Source of the DNA: Microbacterium sp. B35-30 | GTDB taxonomy: Bacteria > Actinomycetota > Actinomycetes > Actinomycetales > Microbacteriaceae | Direction of reading: 5' to 3' | Length of the DNA stretch: 63,538 bases | Assembly: GCF_010634855.1 (NCBI RefSeq) | Contig: NZ_MWLQ01000037.1 | Coordinates: 1-63,538 of the forward strand | Part shown: piece by piece, positions 42,824 through 50,544 of the stretch | Numbering within the stretch: the first letter of the stretch is position 1 | Layout: every line of letters starts with the position of its first letter | Program-made: the position numbers and the translations under genes | Notes under the pieces: model-generated | The model's database searches: none | Told to the model about the DNA's origin: nothing | Seen by the model: the letters and a program-made list of their open reading frames with translations, nothing else

Positions 42824-43637
42824 CGCGCTGCGCAAGAGTGAGCCGCTGCTGAACGTCGAGAAGCTGCGCAAGGTGTACGAGTCGTCGACCGGGAACGTCG
42901 AGGCGATCGGCGACATCGGATTCCGGATGGATGCCGGTGAGCTGGTGTGCATCGTCGGCCCGTCGGGGTGCGGCAAGACGACGCTGCTGAAGTGCATCGC
43001 CGGACTGCTGAAGCCCACGTCGGGGGTCATCGAGCTCGGCGGCCGGAAGGTGACCGGCCCCCCGCCCAACATGGCGCTGGTCTTCCAGGAGTACGGCCGC
43101 AGCCTCTACCCGTGGCTCACCGTCCGCGGGAACGTCGAGCTGCCGCTGAAGCACAAGAAGCTCAGCCGCACCGACCGGGACCGGCTCGTCGACGACGCGC
43201 TCACCGCCGTCGGGCTCGAGCACGCTACCAAGAGCTACCCGTGGCAGCTCTCCGGCGGCATGCAGCAGCGCGTCGCCATCGCCCGCGCCGTCGCGTATCA
43301 GCCCGAGGTGCTCATCATGGACGAGCCCTTCGCCGCGGTCGACGCGCAGACGCGCGCCGACCTCGAAGACCTGGTGCGCACGCTGCATCGCGAGCGCGGC
43401 ATGTCGATCCTGTTCGTGACGCACGACATCGACGAGTCGGTGTACCTGGGCGAGCGCGTGATCGTGCTGTCGAAGTCGCCGACCTGGGTGCAGGAAGACC
43501 TCGCCATCGACCTCGCGCCCGAGCGCGACCAGATCACGACGCGCGCGCTGCCCCGCTTCACCGAGCTGCGCACCCACGTGTACGAGCAGATCCAGCGCGC
43601 GAAGCGCGGCGAGGCCGTGCGCCCGGAGGCCGCATGA
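42816..43637 (+). CDS. ABC transporter ATP-binding protein (NitT/TauT family)
   Basis: The 273-residue ATPase has Walker A GPSGCGKTTLLKCIAGLLKP, Q-loop VFQEYGRSLYPWLTV, signature LSGGMQQRVAIARA, Walker B VLIMDEPFAAVDAQTR and H-loop FVTHDIDESVYLGERV, typical of SsuB/TauB. GTG start with AAGGAGG upstream inside the permease gene. Its stop overlaps the start of the PaaX-like regulator. Confidence 0.94.
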   Translation: MPDALRKSEPLLNVEKLRKVYESSTGNVEAIGDIGFRMDAGELVCIVGPSGCGKTTLLKCIAGLLKPTSGVIELGGRKVTGPPPNMALVFQEYGRSLYPWLTVRGNVELPLKHKKLSRTDRDRLVDDALTAVGLEHATKSYPWQLSGGMQQRVAIARAVAYQPEVLIMDEPFAAVDAQTRADLEDLVRTLHRERGMSILFVTHDIDESVYLGERVIVLSKSPTWVQEDLAIDLAPERDQITTRALPRFTELRTHVYEQIQRAKRGEAVRPEAA

Positions 43638-44494
43638 GCATCGCGACCGCCAAGGCGGCCGTCGCGATGCCGGGTGTCGCGGCCGTTGAGACGTCGGTGC
43701 TCACGCGCAAGCCGCGGCAGCTGCTCCTGGCGTTCTTCGGCGAGTACGTGTGCGACCGGTACTTCGAGCCGCTCCGCGCCAGCGTGCTGATCGGCGCGCT
43801 GGAGAGCGCCGGGGTCGCCGCGTCCGCGGTGCGGACCAACCTCGACCGCATGGTGCACAGCGGGCTGCTGGAGCGCCGGCGCCTGGGTCGTGAGATCGGG
43901 TTCGTGCTCACCGGGCACGGCAGCGAGGTGCTGCGCGAGGCATCCGGTCGTGTCAACGGCCCCGCGCCGTTCGAACCCCAGGGCGACGGCTGGACTCTTG
44001 TCACCTACACGGTTCCCGAGCACTTGCGGGACCTTCGCCATCGCCTCCGTGCGGCGCTGACGTGGTCCGGGTTCGCCGTGCTCCGCGACGGGCTGTGGAT
44101 CGCACCCGGTGCGGTCGACCTCGCCGCGGCACTGGGAGCGATCATCCCCGACCTGCCGCCGGGATCGGTCAACGCCTTCTCGGCCGCGGAGCTCGACGGG
44201 TTCCCCATGGTCGAGGCCGTGCGGGTCGCGTGGGACGTCGAGCGCATCCGCGAGGCGCACGACGAGTTCATCTCGCACTGGGAGCGTGAGGACGCGGCAT
44301 CCGACCTCCCTCCGCTCACCGCGCGCACGCTGCTGGTCGCCGACTGGCTCGCCCTGCTGCGCGCCGACCCGCGCCTGCCGCGGCCCTACATGGGCGACGA
44401 CTGGCCGGCCGACCGCTCGGCGGAGCTGTTCACGCAGCGCCACCGCGAGTTCGCCTTCCCCGCGGTGCGGGACTTCGCCGCGCTCGTCGGCTGA
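43634..44494 (+). CDS. PaaX-family transcriptional regulator, first copy
   Basis: The 286-residue protein has an N-terminal PaaX winged helix (KPRQLLLAFFGEYVCDRYFEPLRASVLIGALESAGVAASAVRTNLDRMVHSGLLERRRLGREIGFVLT), the middle domain (GWTLVTYTVPEHLRDLRHRLRAALTWSGFAVLRDGLWIAPG) and a helical C-terminus. PaaX proteins repress aromatic catabolism and bind aryl-CoA esters. It is translationally coupled to the transporter, so it may sense the imported compound. The last 23 codons plus the next 10 bases recur at 53250-53328, marking a recombination edge. Confidence 0.88.
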   Translation: MSIATAKAAVAMPGVAAVETSVLTRKPRQLLLAFFGEYVCDRYFEPLRASVLIGALESAGVAASAVRTNLDRMVHSGLLERRRLGREIGFVLTGHGSEVLREASGRVNGPAPFEPQGDGWTLVTYTVPEHLRDLRHRLRAALTWSGFAVLRDGLWIAPGAVDLAAALGAIIPDLPPGSVNAFSAAELDGFPMVEAVRVAWDVERIREAHDEFISHWEREDAASDLPPLTARTLLVADWLALLRADPRLPRPYMGDDWPADRSAELFTQRHREFAFPAVRDFAALVG

Positions 44495-44501
44495 GGTCTC
44501 G
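44423..44501 (+). repeat. Left direct repeat of the 44.5-53.3 kb cassette
   Basis: These 79 bp cover the last 23 codons and stop of the PaaX gene plus GGTCTCG. They match 53250-53328 at 77 of 79 positions; both differences (GCC/GCA and TTC/TTT) are silent. Confidence 0.85.
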
Positions 44502-44532
44502 CAGCGCTCGTCGGGCGAGCCGCCGCGCGCCG

Positions 44533-45501
44533 TCAGGTATTCCGCGGCGCGGGGACGTCCGCATAGGCGGCGAACGTGTGGTGCGACACCAGCTCGGCCA
44601 GCTCCGCGGAGTGCGGCTCGAGGAGGCGGCGGAATTCCGCCTCGGCGGCCGGACCGGTCGAGTCGTAGATCATCGAGCAGACGGACAGGGCCCGTTCGAA
44701 GGGGAAGTCGTCGCCGACGAGCGGCTCAGGCAGCATCGGATCTGCGTGGCGAAGCTCGCGCCACTCGCGCATGATCGACGTTCGCAGTCGGAGCGCATCA
44801 CCGTCGTGAGGCGCGCGCTCGTCGTGCGGGTCTCGACGGCGTGGACGTCCGCTCTCCCGGATCTCCGCCGCGATCGGCTCCCACCGGTCGGTGAAGTCCC
44901 GATACGCCGCGGCGATGTCGTCAAGGCCGAATGCGTCGCGTGCGACCGCCGTCACGCTTTCGTCGGCCAGATGTGCACCCACGAAGACCGTCAACTGCCC
45001 CGCTGACGGTTGGACCGCGAGTTCTCCGACGATCGAGTCCACCTCCGATCGACGATCTCCGGGCCGTATCCAGAGACCGTCGTGGACGTTGCCGAACCCG
45101 GTCTGCCGCAGCCGCTCTCGCAGGGTGTTGCGCGTGCCTCGCTGGTCCTCCCTCAGGGAGTACCCGACGACGGTCCATGTGCTGTCCCACGGGCGAGGAA
45201 TGTGGCTGCGGAAGAGCAGCTCCACATGGGCGTCGACCGACTCCTGGCTCATGGGGGAGACGGAGTAGGAGGTCGTCCTCCCGCTCTTGACGCTGACCAG
45301 GAATCCGCGCTTCGCGAGGCGTTGGATCGCCGCACGGGCGCCGGCGGGCGTCACGTCGAAGAGCTCCAGCAACGAGACCAGCGCCGCGGAGGGGATCGGC
45401 TCCGCGCGCAGGTGCCAATAGTCGCCCAGGAGCACGATGAGAAGCTGCTGCGAACGGGCGCCCTGCTGGTCGCGTGGAAGCAGATCGTCGGCGGGCCTCA
45501 T
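44533..45501 (-). CDS. PaaX-family transcriptional regulator, second copy
   Basis: The 322-residue protein has the PaaX layout: QQLLIVLLGDYWHLRAEPIPSAALVSLLELFDVTPAGARAAIQRLAKRGFLVSVKSGR (winged helix), WDSTWTVVGYSLREDQRGTRNTLRERLRQTGFGNVHDGLWIRPGD (middle domain) and a helical end. It is the last gene of the minus-strand unit phnD-phnC-phnE-P450-paaX-like and probably controls it. It is distinct in sequence from the PaaX-like neighbour at 43634, so the two are not a recent duplication. Confidence 0.88.
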   Translation of the reverse strand: MRPADDLLPRDQQGARSQQLLIVLLGDYWHLRAEPIPSAALVSLLELFDVTPAGARAAIQRLAKRGFLVSVKSGRTTSYSVSPMSQESVDAHVELLFRSHIPRPWDSTWTVVGYSLREDQRGTRNTLRERLRQTGFGNVHDGLWIRPGDRRSEVDSIVGELAVQPSAGQLTVFVGAHLADESVTAVARDAFGLDDIAAAYRDFTDRWEPIAAEIRESGRPRRRDPHDERAPHDGDALRLRTSIMREWRELRHADPMLPEPLVGDDFPFERALSVCSMIYDSTGPAAEAEFRRLLEPHSAELAELVSHHTFAAYADVPAPRNT

Positions 45502-45525
45502 GGAGCGATTGTGCCAGTCAGCCGG

Positions 45526-46791
45526 TCACGTGACGTTCGCCGGCACGAGAGCGAGCGGAACGGCGCGCGGACCGTACTCGAGCCAGTTCATCATCCGGAC
45601 TTCGCCGGCCAGCTCGAACGACGTCGTTCGCTCCAGCAGGGCCTGAAGTGCGATGAGCAGCTCGAGCCTGCCCAGCGTGGCGGCGGGGCATCTGTGTGCG
45701 CCGCGGCCGAAGGCGAGGTGCGAATTGTTCTTCCGATGCAGGACGAATTCGTCCGGCCGGTCGAAGGCCGCAGCATCCCGGTTCGCTGAAGGGAACACGA
45801 GGGCCACCGGTTCGCTCCTGCGCACCATACGTCCGTGCACCACCGTGTCTTCCCTGGGCGTGCGCGCGAAGACCCGGTAGGGGGCGTGGAGGCGCAGGAA
45901 CTCCTCGATGGCCGCGGGGAGATCCTCCGGGTGGCGTCGCAGGTGCTCTTGCAGGTCACGGTCCTGCGCGAGGTGGACGACGCAGCTGCCGAGCACAGCC
46001 TGCGGCGCCCCCATGCCTGCGACGATCATCTGACGGATCGTCGCGATCGCCGTCCGCTCGGTGATGTGGTTCGCGGGATCCATGGCGGCGGCGTGCAGGC
46101 TGCCGACGAGGTCGCGCGAAGGGTCAGGATCCACGGCGAGACGCCCGTGATAGACGCGTTCGGCGATGTCGTAGAGCTGGGCGCTGCACTCGGCGATGAT
46201 GTCGTCGTCCATGTCCTGGATGGCGAATCCGTAGCGCACCCCGATCGCCCGCACGTGCCGCGTGAGCTCGACCGGGACGCCGAGGAACGCCGCGAAGCAG
46301 TCGACGACGAAAGGTGCGGCGAAGTCGGCGACGCCGTCGGCATTCCCACGAGCGAGCATGTCGCTCACCAGCTCGTCGGCGCTCGCGCGGAACTTCGTCT
46401 CGTGGGTCGCCACGACCGCGCGGCGCATCACCGGATCGATCGCCTCACGATAGGCGGTGTGCTCAGGAGGGTCGAAGTGCAACGGTGGGCGGCGCGCGGA
46501 TCGCGGGACATGAGGCACGACGTTCTGCACCGATGTGATGAACCGCTCGTCCTGCGCGATGGCGACGACGTCGTCGTACGTCGTCGCTGCCCAGAAGCCA
46601 CCGAAATCCTCGCTCCAGGGAAATGGATCCCTCCGCCGCAGCTCGGCGTAGTCGCGGTGTGCGCTGCCGAACGTCTCGTCCAGCGCGGGCGACCACTCGC
46701 TCGAGCGCTCGGAGCGCGTGCGCGTGTCGGCAGCGGCGGACGGCACGGCGCTCTCGTCCTGCGACGTGAAGCCGAAGGGGCACGTGGCCAT
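45526..46791 (-). CDS. Cytochrome P450 with an atypical I-helix
   Basis: The 421-residue bacterial class I P450 has ExxR (Glu297-Arg300 in EEFLRLHAP), the heme-ligand loop FGRGAHRC (Cys368) and the C-helix HFDPPEHTAYREAIDP. In the I-helix, the usual acid-alcohol pair (AGxD/E-T) reads AGMGAPQ (258-264), so the residues that deliver protons to bound O2 are missing. Such P450s may rely on substrate or water for proton transfer, or use peroxide. The ATG overlaps the PhnE stop by one base (TGATG). No ferredoxin partner is encoded nearby. Confidence 0.9.
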   Translation of the reverse strand: MATCPFGFTSQDESAVPSAAADTRTRSERSSEWSPALDETFGSAHRDYAELRRRDPFPWSEDFGGFWAATTYDDVVAIAQDERFITSVQNVVPHVPRSARRPPLHFDPPEHTAYREAIDPVMRRAVVATHETKFRASADELVSDMLARGNADGVADFAAPFVVDCFAAFLGVPVELTRHVRAIGVRYGFAIQDMDDDIIAECSAQLYDIAERVYHGRLAVDPDPSRDLVGSLHAAAMDPANHITERTAIATIRQMIVAGMGAPQAVLGSCVVHLAQDRDLQEHLRRHPEDLPAAIEEFLRLHAPYRVFARTPREDTVVHGRMVRRSEPVALVFPSANRDAAAFDRPDEFVLHRKNNSHLAFGRGAHRCPAATLGRLELLIALQALLERTTSFELAGEVRMMNWLEYGPRAVPLALVPANVT

Positions 46792-48428
46792 CAGATCACC
46801 TTCCTGCGCGCCCAGCGCGCAACCGATTCGAGGCTCACGACGACCGCGACGAGCCCGATGAGGATGCCGGCGGTCGTCTGGTAGTGAAGAGTGGCCACCG
46901 ACTCCTCGAGGAGGAAGCCGATGCCACCCGCACCGACGATGCCGAGCACCGCGGACTCGCGCAGCGCGAGATCGGAGGTGAACAGGCTGTTCCCGATGAG
47001 GCTCGGCACGAACTGAGGCCACACACCGCTGACGAACACCTGCACGCGGTTGGCGCCCGTCGCCTCGAGGCTTCGCAGAGGCGCGGGATCGACCTTGACG
47101 AGCGAGTCCGTGAAGAACTTCGCCGCGAGCGCGGTGCACGAGATCGCGAGGGCGAGGAAGCCCGCGAACGGTCCGAGGCCGAGTGCGGCGACGAACAGGA
47201 GGGCGTAGATGATGTCGGGGACGCCGCGAACGAGCACCATAAGCCCGCGCAGTGCGAGGGACAACGGCTCGAAGCGGATCAGATGACGAGTCGACAGGAC
47301 GGCGATCACGAGGCCGAAGATCACGCCGAAGGTGGTCGCCGAGATCGCCATGATGACGCTCTCGAAGATCCCGTAGGCGATGTCGAGCGTGAAGACGGGC
47401 GGAAAGAACCCCGAGATCACCGCGAGCGCATTCTCCCAGATCCGCGCCAGTCGAGGGGCGTCGGCGAACAGCTGGGCGAGTGAGAAGAGGAAAAGGGCGA
47501 GCGCTGCGACACCGGAGCCCACGCGCAGGATGCGCGAGCGGTTCCATCCCGGCGTTGCCGGCGTGCGTCCGGCTCCGTACAGCTCGGCAGTGGTGTGCTC
47601 TTCGGCGTGCTCCGCCAGGGCGCGCTGGGCGAGGTAGGCCACGGACTCGAGCAGGAGCAGCATCACGACGATGACGAGGATGATCCCGAGCGCACGCTGG
47701 TAATCGAGCGATCCGATGGCGGTCTGCAGCGCCACCCCGATGCCTCCTGCGCCGACGAGGCCGAGCACTGCGGAGGCGCGGATGTTGATGTCGAGGCGGT
47801 ACAGCACGATCGATGTGATGCTCGGCAATGCTCGGCTGAGCGTCGTCGCGACGAAGTTCTGCGACCGGCTCGCTCCCACGGCCGCCACCGCCTCGCGCGG
47901 GGTGGGATCCTGCTCTTCGAAGACATCGGCGAACATCTTGCCGATCATTCCGACCGAGTGGAATGCGATGGCCAGCCCGCCGGCTAATGGGCCCAGCCCG
48001 ACGATCCGCACCAGGATCAGGGCGAATACCAGCGAGGGGACAGCGCGAGTCACGATGATGATGCCGCGCGCCAGCCAGCCGAGGACCCGCGGTCCGGTGA
48101 AGTTCCGGGAGGCGACCGCGCCCAGGAAGACCGAGGCGATGGTGGCGAGGCCGGTTCCCGCGATGGCGATCCACAGCGTCTCGAGAGCGAGCGTGACGAG
48201 GTTCGCGGGATCGCCGACGGTAGGCGGCACCATGCGCTGCAGCAGAGCTGCGATGTCTTCCAGCCCGTCGATGAGGGCAGCCGGACGGATGTCGAGCCAC
48301 CACATGCCGAAGAGCGTGATGGCGAGGTACGCGAGGGGGATACCCACGGTCGCGGCCGACGCGCGGGGACGGCGGGGCTCCGGATGCGCAGGAGCGTTCA
48401 CTGGGGGGCGGTCGACGGTCAGCGACAT
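46791..48428 (-). CDS. Fused double PhnE-type ABC permease
   Basis: The 545-residue protein consists of two complete PhnE-like permease domains. Domain 1 contains VTRAVPSLVFALILVRIVGLGPLAGGLAIAFHSVGMIGKMFADVFEEQDPTPREAVAAVGASRSQ; domain 2 contains VLVRGVPDIIYALLFVAALGLGPFAGFLALAISCTALAAKFFTDSLVKVDPAPLRSLEATGANR. Both have the ALRESAVLGIVGAGGIG / ASAVLGLVGAGGIG motif. The fusion replaces the usual homodimer. It works with the PhnC and PhnD homologues upstream; the start is 1 bp from the PhnC stop. Confidence 0.9.
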   Translation of the reverse strand: MSLTVDRPPVNAPAHPEPRRPRASAATVGIPLAYLAITLFGMWWLDIRPAALIDGLEDIAALLQRMVPPTVGDPANLVTLALETLWIAIAGTGLATIASVFLGAVASRNFTGPRVLGWLARGIIIVTRAVPSLVFALILVRIVGLGPLAGGLAIAFHSVGMIGKMFADVFEEQDPTPREAVAAVGASRSQNFVATTLSRALPSITSIVLYRLDINIRASAVLGLVGAGGIGVALQTAIGSLDYQRALGIILVIVVMLLLLESVAYLAQRALAEHAEEHTTAELYGAGRTPATPGWNRSRILRVGSGVAALALFLFSLAQLFADAPRLARIWENALAVISGFFPPVFTLDIAYGIFESVIMAISATTFGVIFGLVIAVLSTRHLIRFEPLSLALRGLMVLVRGVPDIIYALLFVAALGLGPFAGFLALAISCTALAAKFFTDSLVKVDPAPLRSLEATGANRVQVFVSGVWPQFVPSLIGNSLFTSDLALRESAVLGIVGAGGIGFLLEESVATLHYQTTAGILIGLVAVVVSLESVARWARRKVI

Positions 48429-48429
48429 G

Positions 48430-49248
48430 TCAGGCCCGCTTCGCCTGCTGGTACACGGCGCGGATCTGCTCCTCGGTGGTGTCCGCCGTCAGGGCATCGT
48501 GGACGAACGCGCCGTTCCTCACTGCAACCACGCGATCCGACACGGCCAGGGCGAGCTCGACCTGGTGCAGGGAGCAGATGACGGTGAAGCCGTCCTCGGC
48601 GCTCAGCTTCTTGAGCGTCTGCAGCACCGAGACGCTCGCGTTGGGATCCAGCGACGCGACCGGTTCGTCCGCGAGCACGAGCTCGGCCTCCTGCATGAGC
48701 GTGCGTGCGATGGCCACCCGCTGCTGCTGGCCGCCGGAGAGCGTGTCGCAACGCTGGTAGCGCTCGTCGAGGAGTCCTACACGGTCGAGATTCGCCACCG
48801 CGCGCTCGCGCAGTTCCCTGGGGTAGCTCGAGATGCCGTAGCGCGGCATGCGCAGCGAGCCGAGCGCACCCATCAGCACGTTCTCCATCGCGCTCAGTCG
48901 CCCGACGAGCCCGAACTGCTGGAACACGAATCCCACGCGGGTGCGAAGTCGCTGGAGAGCGCCTCGGCCGCATGTCGCCGGGTTCACTCCGAGCACCGAC
49001 AAGGCCCCACCGTTCGGCCGATGGCTGCCGTTGATGAGACGCAGCAGCGTCGACTTCCCCGCGCCGGATGGCCCGACGAGGGCGACGAACTGGCCGGTGG
49101 TGACTTCGAGATCGACGCCCTTCAGGACCGTCTTGTCGCCGAAACGCATGCTGACATCGGTGAGGGCGACACTGACGGTCCCGGCGTCGATCGGAGCGGT
49201 CTTCTTGTCGGGCATACCAGCCGCCTTCTGCATCACCGGGACGGTCAT
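48430..49248 (-). CDS. Phosphonate-type ABC transporter ATP-binding protein (PhnC-like)
   Basis: The 272-residue ATPase has Walker A GPSGAGKSTLLRLINGSHRP, Q-loop FVFQQFGLVGRLSAMENVLMGALG (a PhnC hallmark), signature LSGGQQQRVAIARTL, Walker B LVLADEPVASLDPNAS and H-loop SLHQVELAL. It energises the fused PhnE permease. Phosphonate, phosphite or another small anion are the known ligands of the family; here a P450 substrate is at least as likely. Confidence 0.93.
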   Translation of the reverse strand: MTVPVMQKAAGMPDKKTAPIDAGTVSVALTDVSMRFGDKTVLKGVDLEVTTGQFVALVGPSGAGKSTLLRLINGSHRPNGGALSVLGVNPATCGRGALQRLRTRVGFVFQQFGLVGRLSAMENVLMGALGSLRMPRYGISSYPRELRERAVANLDRVGLLDERYQRCDTLSGGQQQRVAIARTLMQEAELVLADEPVASLDPNASVSVLQTLKKLSAEDGFTVICSLHQVELALAVSDRVVAVRNGAFVHDALTADTTEEQIRAVYQQAKRA

Positions 49249-49252
49249 CGGG

Positions 49253-50248
49253 TCATTCCTCGCCGCGGCAGACGTCGGTCTTGAGCGTCTGGCAGATGGC
49301 GTTGATCACGTCGTAGTCGGATGAGGTCGCCGGCTCGAACGCGAAGGCTCCCGTTCCGCCCCACTTGCACGCCGTCTCCCCGGTGTACTCCTCACCCCAT
49401 TCGGCGGGTGCTTCGCGGTTCTGCTCTTCACACAGGCCGGCTTCGAATGCGGTGACGGCGTTGTATTCCGTCACGGCCTCGACGATCTGGTCGCGGAGTT
49501 CCTCGCTCAGCCAGTTGCCGACCACGATCGGGGTGCCGGGGATCGGATCCGAGGTCCACACCGTCTCGGTGTCCCCCTCGGCGATGACGCCTCGATCGGG
49601 CAGGATCGTCGTCACGAAAGTCTCCGCCACGAAGGCGATGTCGCAGTCCCCGGCAAGCATCTGCGTCACGGCGACGTCGTGCGATCCGACGAACAGCGGG
49701 CTGATGTCGGCCTCGGGGTCGATACCCGCCTCGGTCATCGCCGCTGCCGCCGTGAGGTAGCCGGTCGTGGAGGCCGGGTCGGTGAAGCAGACGTTCTTTC
49801 CGGCGACATCCTCGATCGACGAGATGGCGGAACCAGGTGCGACGACGCCCACGGAGTTCACCGCGCCGGAACCGGCTTCGGGTGTGCGCTGGTCCTTCGC
49901 GATGGGTGCCACGTCCGCGACGTCTGCAGCCAGGTAGTAGGAGAAGGCGCCGTACGTCGCGATGTCGACACGCTCGGCCACCTGCGCTTCGATGACTCCC
50001 GCGTTGCTGCTGACCGCTTCGATGCGCGTCGGGATCCCCGTGGTCTCCTCGATGGCAGCGACGACGGGGAGGAAGCTGTTCTCGAGCTCCTCGCTGTCAT
50101 CGGTGGGAACGACCGCGAAGACGAGTTCGGCGGGCGCATCCGACGCGGCCCCGCCGTCGTCCGGTCGCGCGTTCGGGCTTGCGCCGCATCCCGCCAGGAG
50201 CAGCCCGGCTGCCATGACGCTCGCGGCCAGAACCATTGTCTTCTTCAT
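49253..50248 (-). CDS. Phosphonate-type ABC transporter substrate-binding lipoprotein (PhnD-like)
   Basis: The 331-residue receptor has a lipobox (LLLAGCGAS) and the PhnD pattern: LVFAVVPTDDSEELENSFLPVVAAIEETTGIPTRIEAVSSNAGVIEAQVAERVDIATYGAFSYYLA, GKNVCFTDPASTTGYLTAAAAM, VGSHDVAVTQMLAGDCDIAFV. Extra cysteines late in the protein could form disulfides. The ATG has AAAGGTG upstream. It is the first gene of a five-gene minus-strand unit and diverges from the tandem hydrolase gene. Confidence 0.92.
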   Translation of the reverse strand: MKKTMVLAASVMAAGLLLAGCGASPNARPDDGGAASDAPAELVFAVVPTDDSEELENSFLPVVAAIEETTGIPTRIEAVSSNAGVIEAQVAERVDIATYGAFSYYLAADVADVAPIAKDQRTPEAGSGAVNSVGVVAPGSAISSIEDVAGKNVCFTDPASTTGYLTAAAAMTEAGIDPEADISPLFVGSHDVAVTQMLAGDCDIAFVAETFVTTILPDRGVIAEGDTETVWTSDPIPGTPIVVGNWLSEELRDQIVEAVTEYNAVTAFEAGLCEEQNREAPAEWGEEYTGETACKWGGTGAFAFEPATSSDYDVINAICQTLKTDVCRGEE

Positions 50249-50372
50249 GTCGGCACCTTTCGACTTCGGGAAGACGGCCGCGAAGCTTCGCACCGACACT
50301 GGTGAGAAACACATTGAACAACGTCCGTCGTTGGAGGTGTGGTCTATAAACAGAATCACGCATCGTTGCGAT

Positions 50373-50403
50373 TGTCAACGGATCGGTTTGGCAACCGTTG
50401 ACA
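50373..50403. promoter_or_regulatory. Palindrome holding -35 elements for both divergent genes
   Basis: TGTCAACGG (50373-50381) and CCGTTGACA (50395-50403) are perfect inverted arms 13 bp apart. Each contains TTGACA on one strand, one facing the PhnD-like gene and one the hydrolase gene, so one bound regulator could block both. A TATAGA -10-like box lies on the PhnD side (near 50344). Confidence 0.55.
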
Positions 50404-50544
50404 TCATCAATCGATCGTGTCAAGGTCAAACCGCTACACATCCCGCTGCGCACGTCACCGCAAGTGTCGTGCGCTCGGTCAACGAAGACCTGATGGTGCG
50501 ACGCTCGACGGCGAGCCCCGCTCGTGCGTCGCGGGAAGGGAACC

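Noticed and set aside
45526..48303. Apparent 925-codon frame joining a permease-shadow to the P450
   Set aside because: The upstream part is the wrong frame of the PhnE gene; the P450 has its own ATG at 46791 overlapping the PhnE stop.
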